From Sphingopyxis indica (GTDB taxonomy: Bacteria; Pseudomonadota; Alphaproteobacteria; Sphingomonadales; Sphingomonadaceae): a stretch of 64,000 nucleotides of DNA. Positions 51,804 to 59,598 of this stretch are shown piece by piece. Below the pieces are notes generated by a model. The model was given only the letters and a program-made list of their open reading frames with translations, was not told the origin of the DNA and did not search any database. The stretch lies in assembly GCF_900188185.1 (NCBI RefSeq), contig NZ_FZPA01000006.1, positions 62,001-126,000 of the forward strand, given 5' to 3'. Position 1 is the first letter of the stretch. Every line of letters begins with the position of its first letter. Both the position numbers and the translations under genes were made by a program.

Positions 51804-53671
51804 CCGGTGCCATTCCCACGATCGCGCTCGCCGGCAACCCCAACGCCGGCAAGTCGAGCCTGTTCAACGCGCTGACCGGCGCGCGGCAGAAGATCGCCAA
51901 CTATCCCGGCGTCACCGTCGAGCGCAAGGCGGGGCACGCGAGCTTCGCCGACGGGCGCCCGCTGTCGCTGATCGACCTGCCGGGGAGCTACAGCCTCACC
52001 CCGTCGAGCCCCGACGAAGCGGTGACGCGCGACGTCGTGCTGGGGCAGCAGGCGGGACAGAAGCGCCCCGACGCGATCGTCATCGTCGTCGACGCCGCCA
52101 ATCTCGACAATCATCTCTGCTTCGCGCTCGAACTGATCGCGCTCGGCCTGCCGACCGTCGTTGCGCTCAACATGCTCGATCTTGCGGAGCGCGACGGGCT
52201 GACGCTCGATGCCGAGCGGCTCGCCGGCGAACTCGGCGTTCCCGTGGTGCCGACCGTCGCGGTGCGCCGCCGCGGCCTGTCCGAGCTGCTCGCGGCGATC
52301 GACCATGAAATACTGGTCCACCAGCTCGAAACGCACACGCACGCCGCACCGCCGCCCGGCGACGTCGCGCTGCACCGGCGCGCCCGCGCGATCGCGCGCG
52401 CCGCCACCCTGTCGGAAACGCCGGTGCGCCGCTGGACGCAGCGCGTCGATGCGGTGTTGCTGCATCCGGTCGCGGGCTTCCTGATCCTGCTCGCGCTGAT
52501 GTTCGTGATGTTTCAGGCGGTCTATGCCGCGGCGGAAGCGCCCGCCGACCTGCTCGAATCGGGGGTCGGCCTGCTCCAGCAATGGGTCGTCGGCGCGATG
52601 CCCGACACTATCCTGCGCGGGCTGATCGTCGAGGGGCTGCTCGCCGGGGTCGGCGCGGTCGTCGTCTTCCTGCCGCAGATCCTGATCCTCTTCCTCTTCA
52701 TCCTGCTGCTCGAAGCCTCGGGCTATATGACGCGCGCCGCCTTTCTGATGGACGGGCTGATGGCGAAGGTCGGCCTGTCGGGGCGCGGGTTCATCCCGCT
52801 CCTCTCCAGCTTCGCCTGCGCCGTTCCGGGCATCATGGCGACGCGCGCGATTCCCGACGCCAAGGACCGGCTGACGACGATATTGATTGCGCCGCTGATG
52901 ACCTGTTCGGCGCGGCTGCCGGTCTATGCGCTGATCATCGCCGCCTTCATCCCCGACCGCGCGGTCGGCGGATCGCCGGTCGGGCTGCAGGGGCTCGTGC
53001 TGTTCGGCCTCTATGTGTCGGGGATCGTCGGTGCGCTGGTCGTCGCCTTCGTCCTGCGCCGCACCGTCGCGCGCGGCAATTCGGCGAGCTTCATGATGGA
53101 AATGCCGCGCTATCAGATGCCGCGGCTGCGCGACATTGCGATCGGCCTGTGGCAGCGCGCGTGGATCTTCCTGCGCCGCGCGGGCACGATCATCGCGATG
53201 ACCACGGTGATCCTGTGGCTGCTGCTCAGCTTTCCCAAGGCCCCGGCCGACAGCGACATGCGCCAGGTCGATTACAGCATCGCGGGCCGCATCGCGAGCG
53301 GGCTCGAGGTGGCGGTGAAGCCGATCGGCTTCAACCATGACATCGCGCTCGCGCTGATCCCCGCGATGGCGGCGCGCGAGGTCGCGGTCTCGGCGCTCGC
53401 GACCGCCAATGCGATCGACGCCGGCGACGACGAGGAAGCGATGTCGCAGTCGCTGGGCGAGCGGTTGCAGGGACGATGGAGCCTCGCGACCGCGCTCGCC
53501 TTTCTCGCCTGGTTCGTCTTTGCGCCGCAATGCATTTCGACGATCGCGATCACCCGGCGCGAGACCAACGGCTGGAAATGGCCAATGTTCATGGTTGGCT
53601 ATTTGTTCCTGCTCGCCTATGCCGCTGCTGGTATCACCTATTGGACGGCGGTTGCCTTCGGGCTCGGCTGA
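51800..53671 (+). CDS. feoB: Ferrous iron transporter FeoB
   Basis: A 623-residue protein. The N-terminal G domain (~5-165) has 'GNPNAGKSSLFNALTG' and 'DLPGSYSL'; the GDI-like spacer follows; then two gating/FeoB membrane modules (~230-610) with 'MTRAAFLMDGLMAKVGLSGRGFIPLLSSFACAVPGIMATR', containing the Cys in the membrane. Takes up Fe2+ across the inner membrane. Confidence 0.97.
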   Translation: MTGAIPTIALAGNPNAGKSSLFNALTGARQKIANYPGVTVERKAGHASFADGRPLSLIDLPGSYSLTPSSPDEAVTRDVVLGQQAGQKRPDAIVIVVDAANLDNHLCFALELIALGLPTVVALNMLDLAERDGLTLDAERLAGELGVPVVPTVAVRRRGLSELLAAIDHEILVHQLETHTHAAPPPGDVALHRRARAIARAATLSETPVRRWTQRVDAVLLHPVAGFLILLALMFVMFQAVYAAAEAPADLLESGVGLLQQWVVGAMPDTILRGLIVEGLLAGVGAVVVFLPQILILFLFILLLEASGYMTRAAFLMDGLMAKVGLSGRGFIPLLSSFACAVPGIMATRAIPDAKDRLTTILIAPLMTCSARLPVYALIIAAFIPDRAVGGSPVGLQGLVLFGLYVSGIVGALVVAFVLRRTVARGNSASFMMEMPRYQMPRLRDIAIGLWQRAWIFLRRAGTIIAMTTVILWLLLSFPKAPADSDMRQVDYSIAGRIASGLEVAVKPIGFNHDIALALIPAMAAREVAVSALATANAIDAGDDEEAMSQSLGERLQGRWSLATALAFLAWFVFAPQCISTIAITRRETNGWKWPMFMVGYLFLLAYAAAGITYWTAVAFGLG

Positions 53672-53702
53672 TCCTTTTCACATCTAGCGGAGCGGAGCGG
53701 CG

Positions 53703-54245
53703 ATGGCTGGCAGCGTCAACAAGGTTATTCTCATCGGCAATCTGGGCGCCGACCCCGAAATCAAGTCGTTCCAGAACGGCGGCCGCATCGCCAATATCCG
53801 CATCGCGACGTCCGAGCAGTGGAAGGACCGGATGACCGGCGAGCGCAAGGAGCGCACCGAATGGCATAATGTCGTGATCAACGGCGACGGGCTGGTCGGC
53901 GTCGTCGAGCGCTATCTGAAGAAGGGCTCGAAGGTCTATATCGAAGGGAGTCTCCGCACCCGCAAATGGCAGGACCGCGACGGCAACGACCGCTATACGA
54001 CCGAAGTGGTGATCGCGGGCATGGGCGGCAATCTGACCATGCTCGACGGCGCGCCGGGCGGCGGCGGATCGCGCGGCGGCAGCGACTGGAACCAGGGCGG
54101 CGGATCGTCGGGCGGCTGGGATCAGGGCGGCGCTTCGGGCGGAAGCTCGGGCGGCGGTGGCTGGAACCAGGGCGGCGGCGGAAGCGGCGGCGGTGGCGGC
54201 CGCCCCCCGTTCGACGACGATCTGGACGACGACGTCCCCTTCTGA
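53703..54245 (+). CDS. ssb: Single-stranded DNA-binding protein
   Basis: A 180-residue protein. OB fold (~1-110, '[20 protein letters not shown]' and '[38 protein letters not shown]'), a Gly/Ser/Trp-rich linker (~112-165), and the acidic tip '[10 protein letters not shown]' that recruits partners. Binds ssDNA as a tetramer. Confidence 0.97.
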   Translation: MAGSVNKVILIGNLGADPEIKSFQNGGRIANIRIATSEQWKDRMTGERKERTEWHNVVINGDGLVGVVERYLKKGSKVYIEGSLRTRKWQDRDGNDRYTTEVVIAGMGGNLTMLDGAPGGGGSRGGSDWNQGGGSSGGWDQGGASGGSSGGGGWNQGGGGSGGGGGRPPFDDDLDDDVPF

Positions 54246-54256
54246 GGATTTGAGGC

Positions 54257-54730
54257 ATGGCGAGCGACCTGCTGACCGCCGCGGACGTCGCGCGCGGCGT
54301 GTGCCGGCTGTTCGTGCAGGCCGGGCTCGTCGCGATTCCCGAGGTCCCGCTGCCCAACGGGCGGCGCACCGACCTTACCGCGATCGACGCGAAAGGGCGG
54401 ATCACGATCGTCGAGATCAAGGTCAGCCGCGCCGACCTGCACGGCGACGGCAAATGGCCCGACTATTGCGACTGGTGCGACCATTTCTATTGGGCGCTCG
54501 CGGCGGGGCTCGATCCCGCGATTCTCGAAACCCCCGATTACCGCCCCGAAACCTCGGGCCTGATCGTCGCCGACCGCTATGGCGCCGCAGTGGTGCGCGA
54601 GGCGGCACGCTGCGACCTAGCGCCCGCGCGCCGCAAGGCCGAGCTGCTGCGGATCGGACGGCTCGCGATGCGGCGGTCTATGGTCGCCGCCGACCCCGAT
54701 TTGGCGGCCGGATGGGGCGAGGGCGTCTGA
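54257..54730 (+). CDS. mmcB: MmcB family DNA repair protein
   Basis: A 157-residue protein. A PD-(D/E)XK-like core 'RRTDLTAIDAKGRITIVEIKVSRADL' and 'PDYCDWCDHFYWALAAG' identify the alphaproteobacterial MmcB family, part of the SOS translesion/repair system (with ImuABC in Caulobacter). Starts 11 bp after ssb, fitting a shared repair role. Confidence 0.9.
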   Translation: MASDLLTAADVARGVCRLFVQAGLVAIPEVPLPNGRRTDLTAIDAKGRITIVEIKVSRADLHGDGKWPDYCDWCDHFYWALAAGLDPAILETPDYRPETSGLIVADRYGAAVVREAARCDLAPARRKAELLRIGRLAMRRSMVAADPDLAAGWGEGV

Positions 54731-54734
54731 AATT

Positions 54735-54879
54735 TTTTCGCGCGAAGACGCGAAGAGACCATGTCTGCCGCGGAGTGGCCTTTGCCTATTCGTCGTTGCC
54801 TCTGGCTGTGCCGTCGATGGTGAAGAGGGCCTGACGGCCCCAGACCTTCTTCTTCGCGCCTTCGCGTCTTCGCGTGAAA
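54735..54879. repeat. Tandem-octamer hairpin element 6 (GCGAAGAC arms)
   Basis: Left arm TCGCGCGAAGACGCGAAGAG and right arm of CTTCGCGC/CTTCGCGT repeats, ~90 bp apart. The same family as 31885-32028. It lies between convergent mmcB and ribE. Confidence 0.75.
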
Positions 54880-54883
54880 CCGG

Positions 54884-55513
54884 CTAACCCCGCACCTGCT
54901 GCATCCGCGCCAGATAGCGCGCGAGCACGTCGATCTCGAGGTTCACCGGCCGCCCCGCCGCGGCTTCGTCGAGCGTCGTCACCGCCTGCGTATGCGGGAT
55001 GATGTTCAGCGTGAAATGCGCGGCTCCGCCCGGCTGATCGGTCACTTCGTTGACCGTCAGCGAGACGCCGTCGAGCGTGATCGAGCCCTTGGGCGCGATG
55101 TGCGGCGCGAGCGACGCCGGGGCTTCGACGGTGACCTTGACGCTGTCGCCGACGGGTTCGACCGCGACGATCCGGCCGACCGCATCGACATGGCCGGTGA
55201 CGATATGCCCGCCAAGCTCGTCGCCGACCTTGAGCGCGCGTTCGAGATTCAGGCGGCGGCCGACGTCCCACATCCCGGGCGCGGTGCGCGCGATCGTTTC
55301 GGCGCTCGCGTCGATCGCGAACCAGCCCGCGGGGCCGTTGCTGCCCGCATCGACCCCCTTGTCGACCACGGTCAGGCACGCGCCCGAGCAGGCGATCGAC
55401 GCGCCGAGGTCGATCGTGTCGACGTCATAGGCGGTGCCGATAATCAGGCGCGTATCGCCGCGATCCTCGCGCGCGCGGACGGTGCCGATGTCGGTGACGA
55501 TTCCGGTGAACAT
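54884..55513 (-). CDS. ribE: Riboflavin synthase (alpha subunit type)
   Basis: A 209-residue protein of two similar beta-barrels: 'MFTGIVTDIGTV' and later 'GGHIVTGHVDAVG'; active-site region 'SIACSGACLTVV' and 'SITLDGVSLTVNEV'. Dismutates ribityllumazine to riboflavin. It starts at ATG 55513, 7 bp after ribD, so the two are co-transcribed. Confidence 0.96.
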   Translation of the reverse strand: MFTGIVTDIGTVRAREDRGDTRLIIGTAYDVDTIDLGASIACSGACLTVVDKGVDAGSNGPAGWFAIDASAETIARTAPGMWDVGRRLNLERALKVGDELGGHIVTGHVDAVGRIVAVEPVGDSVKVTVEAPASLAPHIAPKGSITLDGVSLTVNEVTDQPGGAAHFTLNIIPHTQAVTTLDEAAAGRPVNLEIDVLARYLARMQQVRG

Positions 55514-55520
55514 GAAGCGG

Positions 55521-56495
55521 TCAATCCTTCCTGATGCGCTCGTAGACGTCGAGCCGGTCGCTGCCAAGCATCCGGCTGTCGGCGAGCCGCCAGCGGCCGT
55601 GCGCCGTCGCAAGGTCGGCGAGGCCGATGTCGCCGAGCGCAGGCCGGCCGCCGCCGATCAGGATCGGCGCGCGATAGAGGAGCAGGCGGTCGACCTTGTC
55701 GGCAGCGAGGAAGGCCGACGCCGCCCCCGCGCCGCCCTCGACGAGCAGCGAATCGACGCCGGGGTCTGCCTCGGGTCCGGCAAGCGCGGTCCAGCCGTCG
55801 GGGGCGTCCCCACGAGTGAGCAGGAAACGCCGCGGACTGCGCGCCTCGAGCCCGGCGAGCCGCACGTCGAGCCGCGGCCTGTCGGCAGCGAGCGTGCCGC
55901 GCCCGACCAATATGCCCTCGTGCAACGCGCGCTCGAGATGGCCGTGCGCGCGCGCGCGGTCGCCGGTGATCCAGCGGCTCGACCCGTCGGGCATGGCGAT
56001 GCAACCGTCGAGCGAGGTCGCGAGCTTGAGCGTCACGAACGGCCGCCCGTGCGTCGCGCGCAACCACCAGGGCGCCATCGCCGCGCGGGCTTCCTGCGCG
56101 AGCACGCCCGTTTCCACCGCGATCCCCGCCGCGCGCAGCCGCGCGATACCCTGGCCATCGGTGCGCGGGTCGGGGTCCTGCACCGCAACCACCACCCGCG
56201 CGACGCCGGCGGCGATCAGGCTGTCGGTGCAGCACGGGCCGCGCGCGCTCGTATGCGCGCAAGGTTCGAGCGTGACGTAAACGGTGGCTCCGCGCGCCGC
56301 ATCGCCCGCCGCGGCGAGCGCCATTGCTTCGGCGTGCGGACGGCCGCCGGGTTGGGTCCGGCCGCGCGCGACGATCCGCTCTTTCGCAACGATCACGCAG
56401 CCGACATTGGGATTGGGCGCCGTCAGGCCGCGCCCGCGCCATGCCAGCGCGACGGCGGCGGCCATCCAGTCGGCATCGGCGCGCGGTCGCTGCAT
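55521..56495 (-). CDS. ribD: Bifunctional riboflavin deaminase/reductase
   Basis: A 324-residue protein. N-terminal deaminase (~1-145) with zinc motif 'HAEAMAL' and 'EPCAHTSARGPCCTDSL'; C-terminal reductase (~150-320, 'PFVTLKLATSLDGCIA', 'LLVEGGAGAASAFLA'). It carries out the second and third steps after GTP ring opening. Its start touches the stop of the upstream membrane-protein gene (1-bp overlap). Confidence 0.96.
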   Translation of the reverse strand: MQRPRADADWMAAAVALAWRGRGLTAPNPNVGCVIVAKERIVARGRTQPGGRPHAEAMALAAAGDAARGATVYVTLEPCAHTSARGPCCTDSLIAAGVARVVVAVQDPDPRTDGQGIARLRAAGIAVETGVLAQEARAAMAPWWLRATHGRPFVTLKLATSLDGCIAMPDGSSRWITGDRARAHGHLERALHEGILVGRGTLAADRPRLDVRLAGLEARSPRRFLLTRGDAPDGWTALAGPEADPGVDSLLVEGGAGAASAFLAADKVDRLLLYRAPILIGGGRPALGDIGLADLATAHGRWRLADSRMLGSDRLDVYERIRKD

Positions 56496-56968
56496 CAGCG
56501 CCGCGGCGCCTCGTCGGCGGGGGGCGGCGGGGTCCGCGCGGCGCGCTCGGCGAGCGTCGAGCGTTTGGGCGGCGCGGGCTTTTCGTCGAGGGTGTCGGCT
56601 TCCTTGCCCAAGGTTTCGCGCGTCACCCTGTCGGCTTCGCGCGAATCATAATCGACCCCCATCATATCGGCGAGCTTCTGGAATTCGGCGCGGCGCCGTG
56701 CATTTTCGCGCGTCGTTTCCCTGGCACGCGCGATCCAGTCGGCGCGAATATCGGCCTCGCTGCGGTCGGCCTTCCAATTTTCGAAATAGATGATCTGCGG
56801 TTTCGGCTTTTCATAGGGGATCAGATATTTTCCAAATCCCCAGAACAGCAGGATCGCGATCGCGATCGCCACGCCCCAGCTCGTCCAGCGGTGCGGCCGC
56901 GGCTGGCGGACATAGTCCCAGAAGTCGGAGACGCCGCCGCCGATATCCCAATTGTTCAACATTCCCAT
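56495..56968 (-). CDS. Hypothetical single-pass membrane protein upstream of ribD
   Basis: A 157-residue protein. A ~30-residue cytoplasmic start, one membrane helix (~32-50, 'GVAIAIAILLFWGFGKYLIP'), then a charged, Arg/Glu-rich extramembrane part and a Pro-rich end. No recognised family. 1-bp overlap with ribD makes it the first gene of a ribD-ribE operon. Confidence 0.75.
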   Translation of the reverse strand: MGMLNNWDIGGGVSDFWDYVRQPRPHRWTSWGVAIAIAILLFWGFGKYLIPYEKPKPQIIYFENWKADRSEADIRADWIARARETTRENARRRAEFQKLADMMGVDYDSREADRVTRETLGKEADTLDEKPAPPKRSTLAERAARTPPPPADEAPRR

Positions 56969-57084
56969 CGCGCCAATTTAGGCGATCGTGGACAGGATGG
57001 CGAGCAAAAGCGAGGATTGCGCGCGACGAAGATTGCTAGCGCTACCAGTTGCAAAAAATGCAATCACGGATGCTGATTTCGCAG

Positions 57085-57113
57085 TTGCACAATTCATTGT
57101 GCAGTGCAATATC
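57085..57113 (+). promoter_or_regulatory. Promoter with TGCACAAT palindrome, upstream of sRNA
   Basis: TTGCAC (57085-57090), 17 nt, AATATC (57108-57113) is a plausible weak promoter. The perfect inverted repeat TGCACAAT-TC-ATTGTGCA (57086-57103) sits in it. A second palindrome TTGCA-N5-TGCAA lies at 57049-57063. Either could regulate the sRNA or the divergent membrane-protein-ribD-ribE operon. Confidence 0.5.
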
Positions 57114-57115
57114 AC

Positions 57116-57178
57116 ACTTGCCTTTTAGGCATCCTCTCCCAAAACTTTCACGGGCCGCCTTCGGGCGGCCCTTTTTTT
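57116..57178 (+). ncRNA. Small RNA, MmgR/suhB (alpha-r8)-like
   Basis: About 60 nt with the layout of alphaproteobacterial alpha-r8/MmgR sRNAs: a short 5' hairpin (TGCC-TTTTA-GGCA, 57119-57131), a single-stranded CCTCTCCC stretch (57133-57140) that could pair with ribosome-binding sites, then the terminator hairpin. No reading frame. The family match is from memory and needs a covariance search. Confidence 0.55.
57152..57178 (+). terminator. Rho-independent terminator of the small RNA
   Basis: Stem GGGCCGCC/GGCGGCCC, loop TTCG, then seven T. It points right, while both neighbouring protein genes point left, so it must end a plus-strand RNA. Confidence 0.85.
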
Positions 57179-57232
57179 CGACTTTTTTGGTTGAGAGTCG
57201 CACCGCCCCTCGCGAATCGGGGTCTTTCCCGA

Positions 57233-57694
57233 TCAGTCCTGAAGCGGCGTTCGCATCTCGAATCGCCGGACTTCCGCGATAAATGTGCCCGGAAGCGGCG
57301 TCGGCTGGCCGCTGTCGCTGTCGACATGCGCATAGCTGATTTCGATGTCGGTCAGCCGCTCCTCGTCGCGGAAAATGCCGCAGTGGAGTGTGAAGCTGGT
57401 TCGTCCGAACCGGCTGATCCGCGCTGCTATGGTGATCAATTCGTCGAGCCGCGCCGGCGCGTGATAGTCGATTTCGCAATGGGTTTCGCGAATATCTGTA
57501 CCATATTGGTGAAAATAGGGTCCGGGCTGCCCTTCGCCGAGCGCGCGGAAATATTCGGTGACGCCGATGTCGGCGTAAACGAGATAATTGCCGTTGAAGA
57601 CGATATTCTGCCCGTCGATCTCGTTGAAGCGCACGCGAATCACCTCGCGCACGCGAAAGTCGCCGAGCGGCACCGCGCTGCGATGACCGGTCAT
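57233..57694 (-). CDS. Acyl-CoA thioesterase (4HBT/YbgC hotdog fold)
   Basis: A 153-residue hotdog-fold protein: 'VRFNEIDGQNIVFNGNYLVYADIGVTEYFRAL', 'THCEIDYHAPARLDELITIAARIS' and 'RLTDIEISYAHVD' match the 4HBT group; the catalytic Asp is in 'NEIDGQ'. I start at ATG 57694, leaving 7 bp to the peptidase upstream, which is probably in the same operon. Confidence 0.92.
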   Translation of the reverse strand: MTGHRSAVPLGDFRVREVIRVRFNEIDGQNIVFNGNYLVYADIGVTEYFRALGEGQPGPYFHQYGTDIRETHCEIDYHAPARLDELITIAARISRFGRTSFTLHCGIFRDEERLTDIEISYAHVDSDSGQPTPLPGTFIAEVRRFEMRTPLQD

Positions 57695-57701
57695 CCGCGG
57701 A

Positions 57702-59528
57702 TCAGGCCGCGAGCGCTGCGGGAGCACGCGCGATCGGCGCGCAGGCGGCTTCGAGCCATGCCCGGTCGCCCTCGCTCATCCCCGGCGCCAGTTTCTCGAA
57801 AACCTGCGCGTGATAGGCGTCGAGCCAGTCGGCCTCGGCCGGCGAGAGCAGCGCCGGTTCGACCAGATCGCGCGCGATCGGCGCAAAGGTGATCGTCTCG
57901 AATCCCAGCATCTCCTCTTCGGCGCCGTCGATCCGGGCGGGCACGACGATCACCAGATTTTCGATCCGGATGCCGAAATGCCCAGCCTTGTAATAGCCGG
58001 GCTCGTTGGAGAGGATCATCCCCGCGTGCAGCGGCTCCTCGGTCCCCGCCTGCCCGCCGGCGGGCTTGGCGATGCGCTGCGGCCCCTCGTGAACCGCCAG
58101 ATAGGCGCCGACGCCGTGGCCGGTGCCATGCGCATAATCGACCCCGTCGGCCCACAGATATTGCCGCGCCAGAATGTCGAGCTGGCTGCCGCGCGTGCCC
58201 TTTGGAAAGCGCGCGGTGGCGAGCGCGATATGGCCTTTGAGCACCTGCGTGAAGCGGCGGCGCATTTCGGCGGTCGGCGTGCCGATCGCGATCGTGCGCG
58301 TGATGTCGGTCGTGCCGTCGGCATATTGGCCGCCCGAATCGACGAGGTAGAGCGTGCCGGTCTCGATTTTGCGGTTGGTCGTTTCATCGACCTTGTAGTG
58401 CGGCAGCGCGCCGTTCGGCCCCGCCGCCGAAATGGTATCGAACGACAGGTCGACGAGCGCGCCGCTTTCGTCGCGAAAGGCCCGGAGCTTCGCCGCGGCG
58501 CCGAGCTCGTCGAGCCCGCCCTGCGGCGCCGTCTCCTCCATCCATTTCAAAAAGCGCGCGACCGCGACCCCGTCGCGGACATGCGCGGCGCGGGTGCCGC
58601 CGAGTTCGGTATCATTCTTGATCGCCTTGGGCAGCACCGCGGGGTCGCGGTGGCGCGCGATGTGTGCGCCCGCCGCCTCGAGCGCGGTGAAGATCGCCGC
58701 GACCGCGCGGTCGGGATCGACCGCGACCTTCTTGCCGGCGAGACCCGCGAGCGCGCCCTCGAACGCGTCGCGATCATGGATCCGCACGCTGTTGCCGAGG
58801 TGCGCGCGCACCGCGTCGGTGAGTTTTTCGGGGGCGATGAACAGGTCGGCGGTCGCGTCGGCGTGGAGCAGCGCGAAGGCGAGCCCGACTGGGGTATGGG
58901 CGACGTCCGATCCGCGAATGTTGAAGGTCCAGGCGATCGAATCGAGCGCGGTCATCACCGTCGTGTCGAGCCCCTGCGTCTTCAGCCAGTCGGCGATCAC
59001 CGCGCGCTTGTCGGCGGCCGACTGGCCCGCCTGCCGTGTGTCATAGACCGTCACCGGCGCGTCGCTCGGCGCGGGCTGGTCGTCCCACACCGCGTCGACG
59101 GGATTGCTCTCGACCGCGACCAGCTCGGCGCCCTTCGCCTCGAGCGCCTTCGCCAGCCCGCGCGCCCAGTCGATGCCGTGGAGCCACGGATCATAGCCGA
59201 TTTTCTGCCCCGCGCTGACATTGGCGCCAAGCCATTCGGCGACGCTCGACTGCGGCACCCCCACATAGTCGTAGAGCGACCCGTCGACTTGATCGCGCAC
59301 CTGCACCGTATAGCGCCCGTCGACGAAGATCGCCGCCTTTGCGGGCAGCACCGCCGCGGTGCCCGCCGAACCGCCGAAGCCGGTGAGCCATGCGAGCCTT
59401 TGCGCATAGGCGCCGACATATTCGCTCATATGCTCGTCGCTGATCGGAATCACGAAACCGTCGAGGCCGCGGCGCGCGAGTTCGGCGCGGAGCTTCGCGA
59501 GACGGGCGCGATAGTCGGGGGTGGACAT
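57702..59528 (-). CDS. Xaa-Pro aminopeptidase (M24B)
   Basis: A 608-residue cytosolic enzyme. N-terminal creatinase-like domains (~1-300) and the pita-bread catalytic domain (~310-530) with metal ligands in 'VDSGGQYADGTTDITRT', 'GTGHGVGAYLAVHE' and 'SNEPGYY', followed by 'IENLV'. Removes N-terminal residues before Pro. ATG 59528; divergent from a prolyl oligopeptidase gene. Confidence 0.95.
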   Translation of the reverse strand: MSTPDYRARLAKLRAELARRGLDGFVIPISDEHMSEYVGAYAQRLAWLTGFGGSAGTAAVLPAKAAIFVDGRYTVQVRDQVDGSLYDYVGVPQSSVAEWLGANVSAGQKIGYDPWLHGIDWARGLAKALEAKGAELVAVESNPVDAVWDDQPAPSDAPVTVYDTRQAGQSAADKRAVIADWLKTQGLDTTVMTALDSIAWTFNIRGSDVAHTPVGLAFALLHADATADLFIAPEKLTDAVRAHLGNSVRIHDRDAFEGALAGLAGKKVAVDPDRAVAAIFTALEAAGAHIARHRDPAVLPKAIKNDTELGGTRAAHVRDGVAVARFLKWMEETAPQGGLDELGAAAKLRAFRDESGALVDLSFDTISAAGPNGALPHYKVDETTNRKIETGTLYLVDSGGQYADGTTDITRTIAIGTPTAEMRRRFTQVLKGHIALATARFPKGTRGSQLDILARQYLWADGVDYAHGTGHGVGAYLAVHEGPQRIAKPAGGQAGTEEPLHAGMILSNEPGYYKAGHFGIRIENLVIVVPARIDGAEEEMLGFETITFAPIARDLVEPALLSPAEADWLDAYHAQVFEKLAPGMSEGDRAWLEAACAPIARAPAALAA

Positions 59529-59598
59529 GCTTGCTTCCTTGTTCCTACATCGCTGCCGTTCCTGCCCAGAGGGGGCGGCGCAGCGGGGGTGTCGGTCT

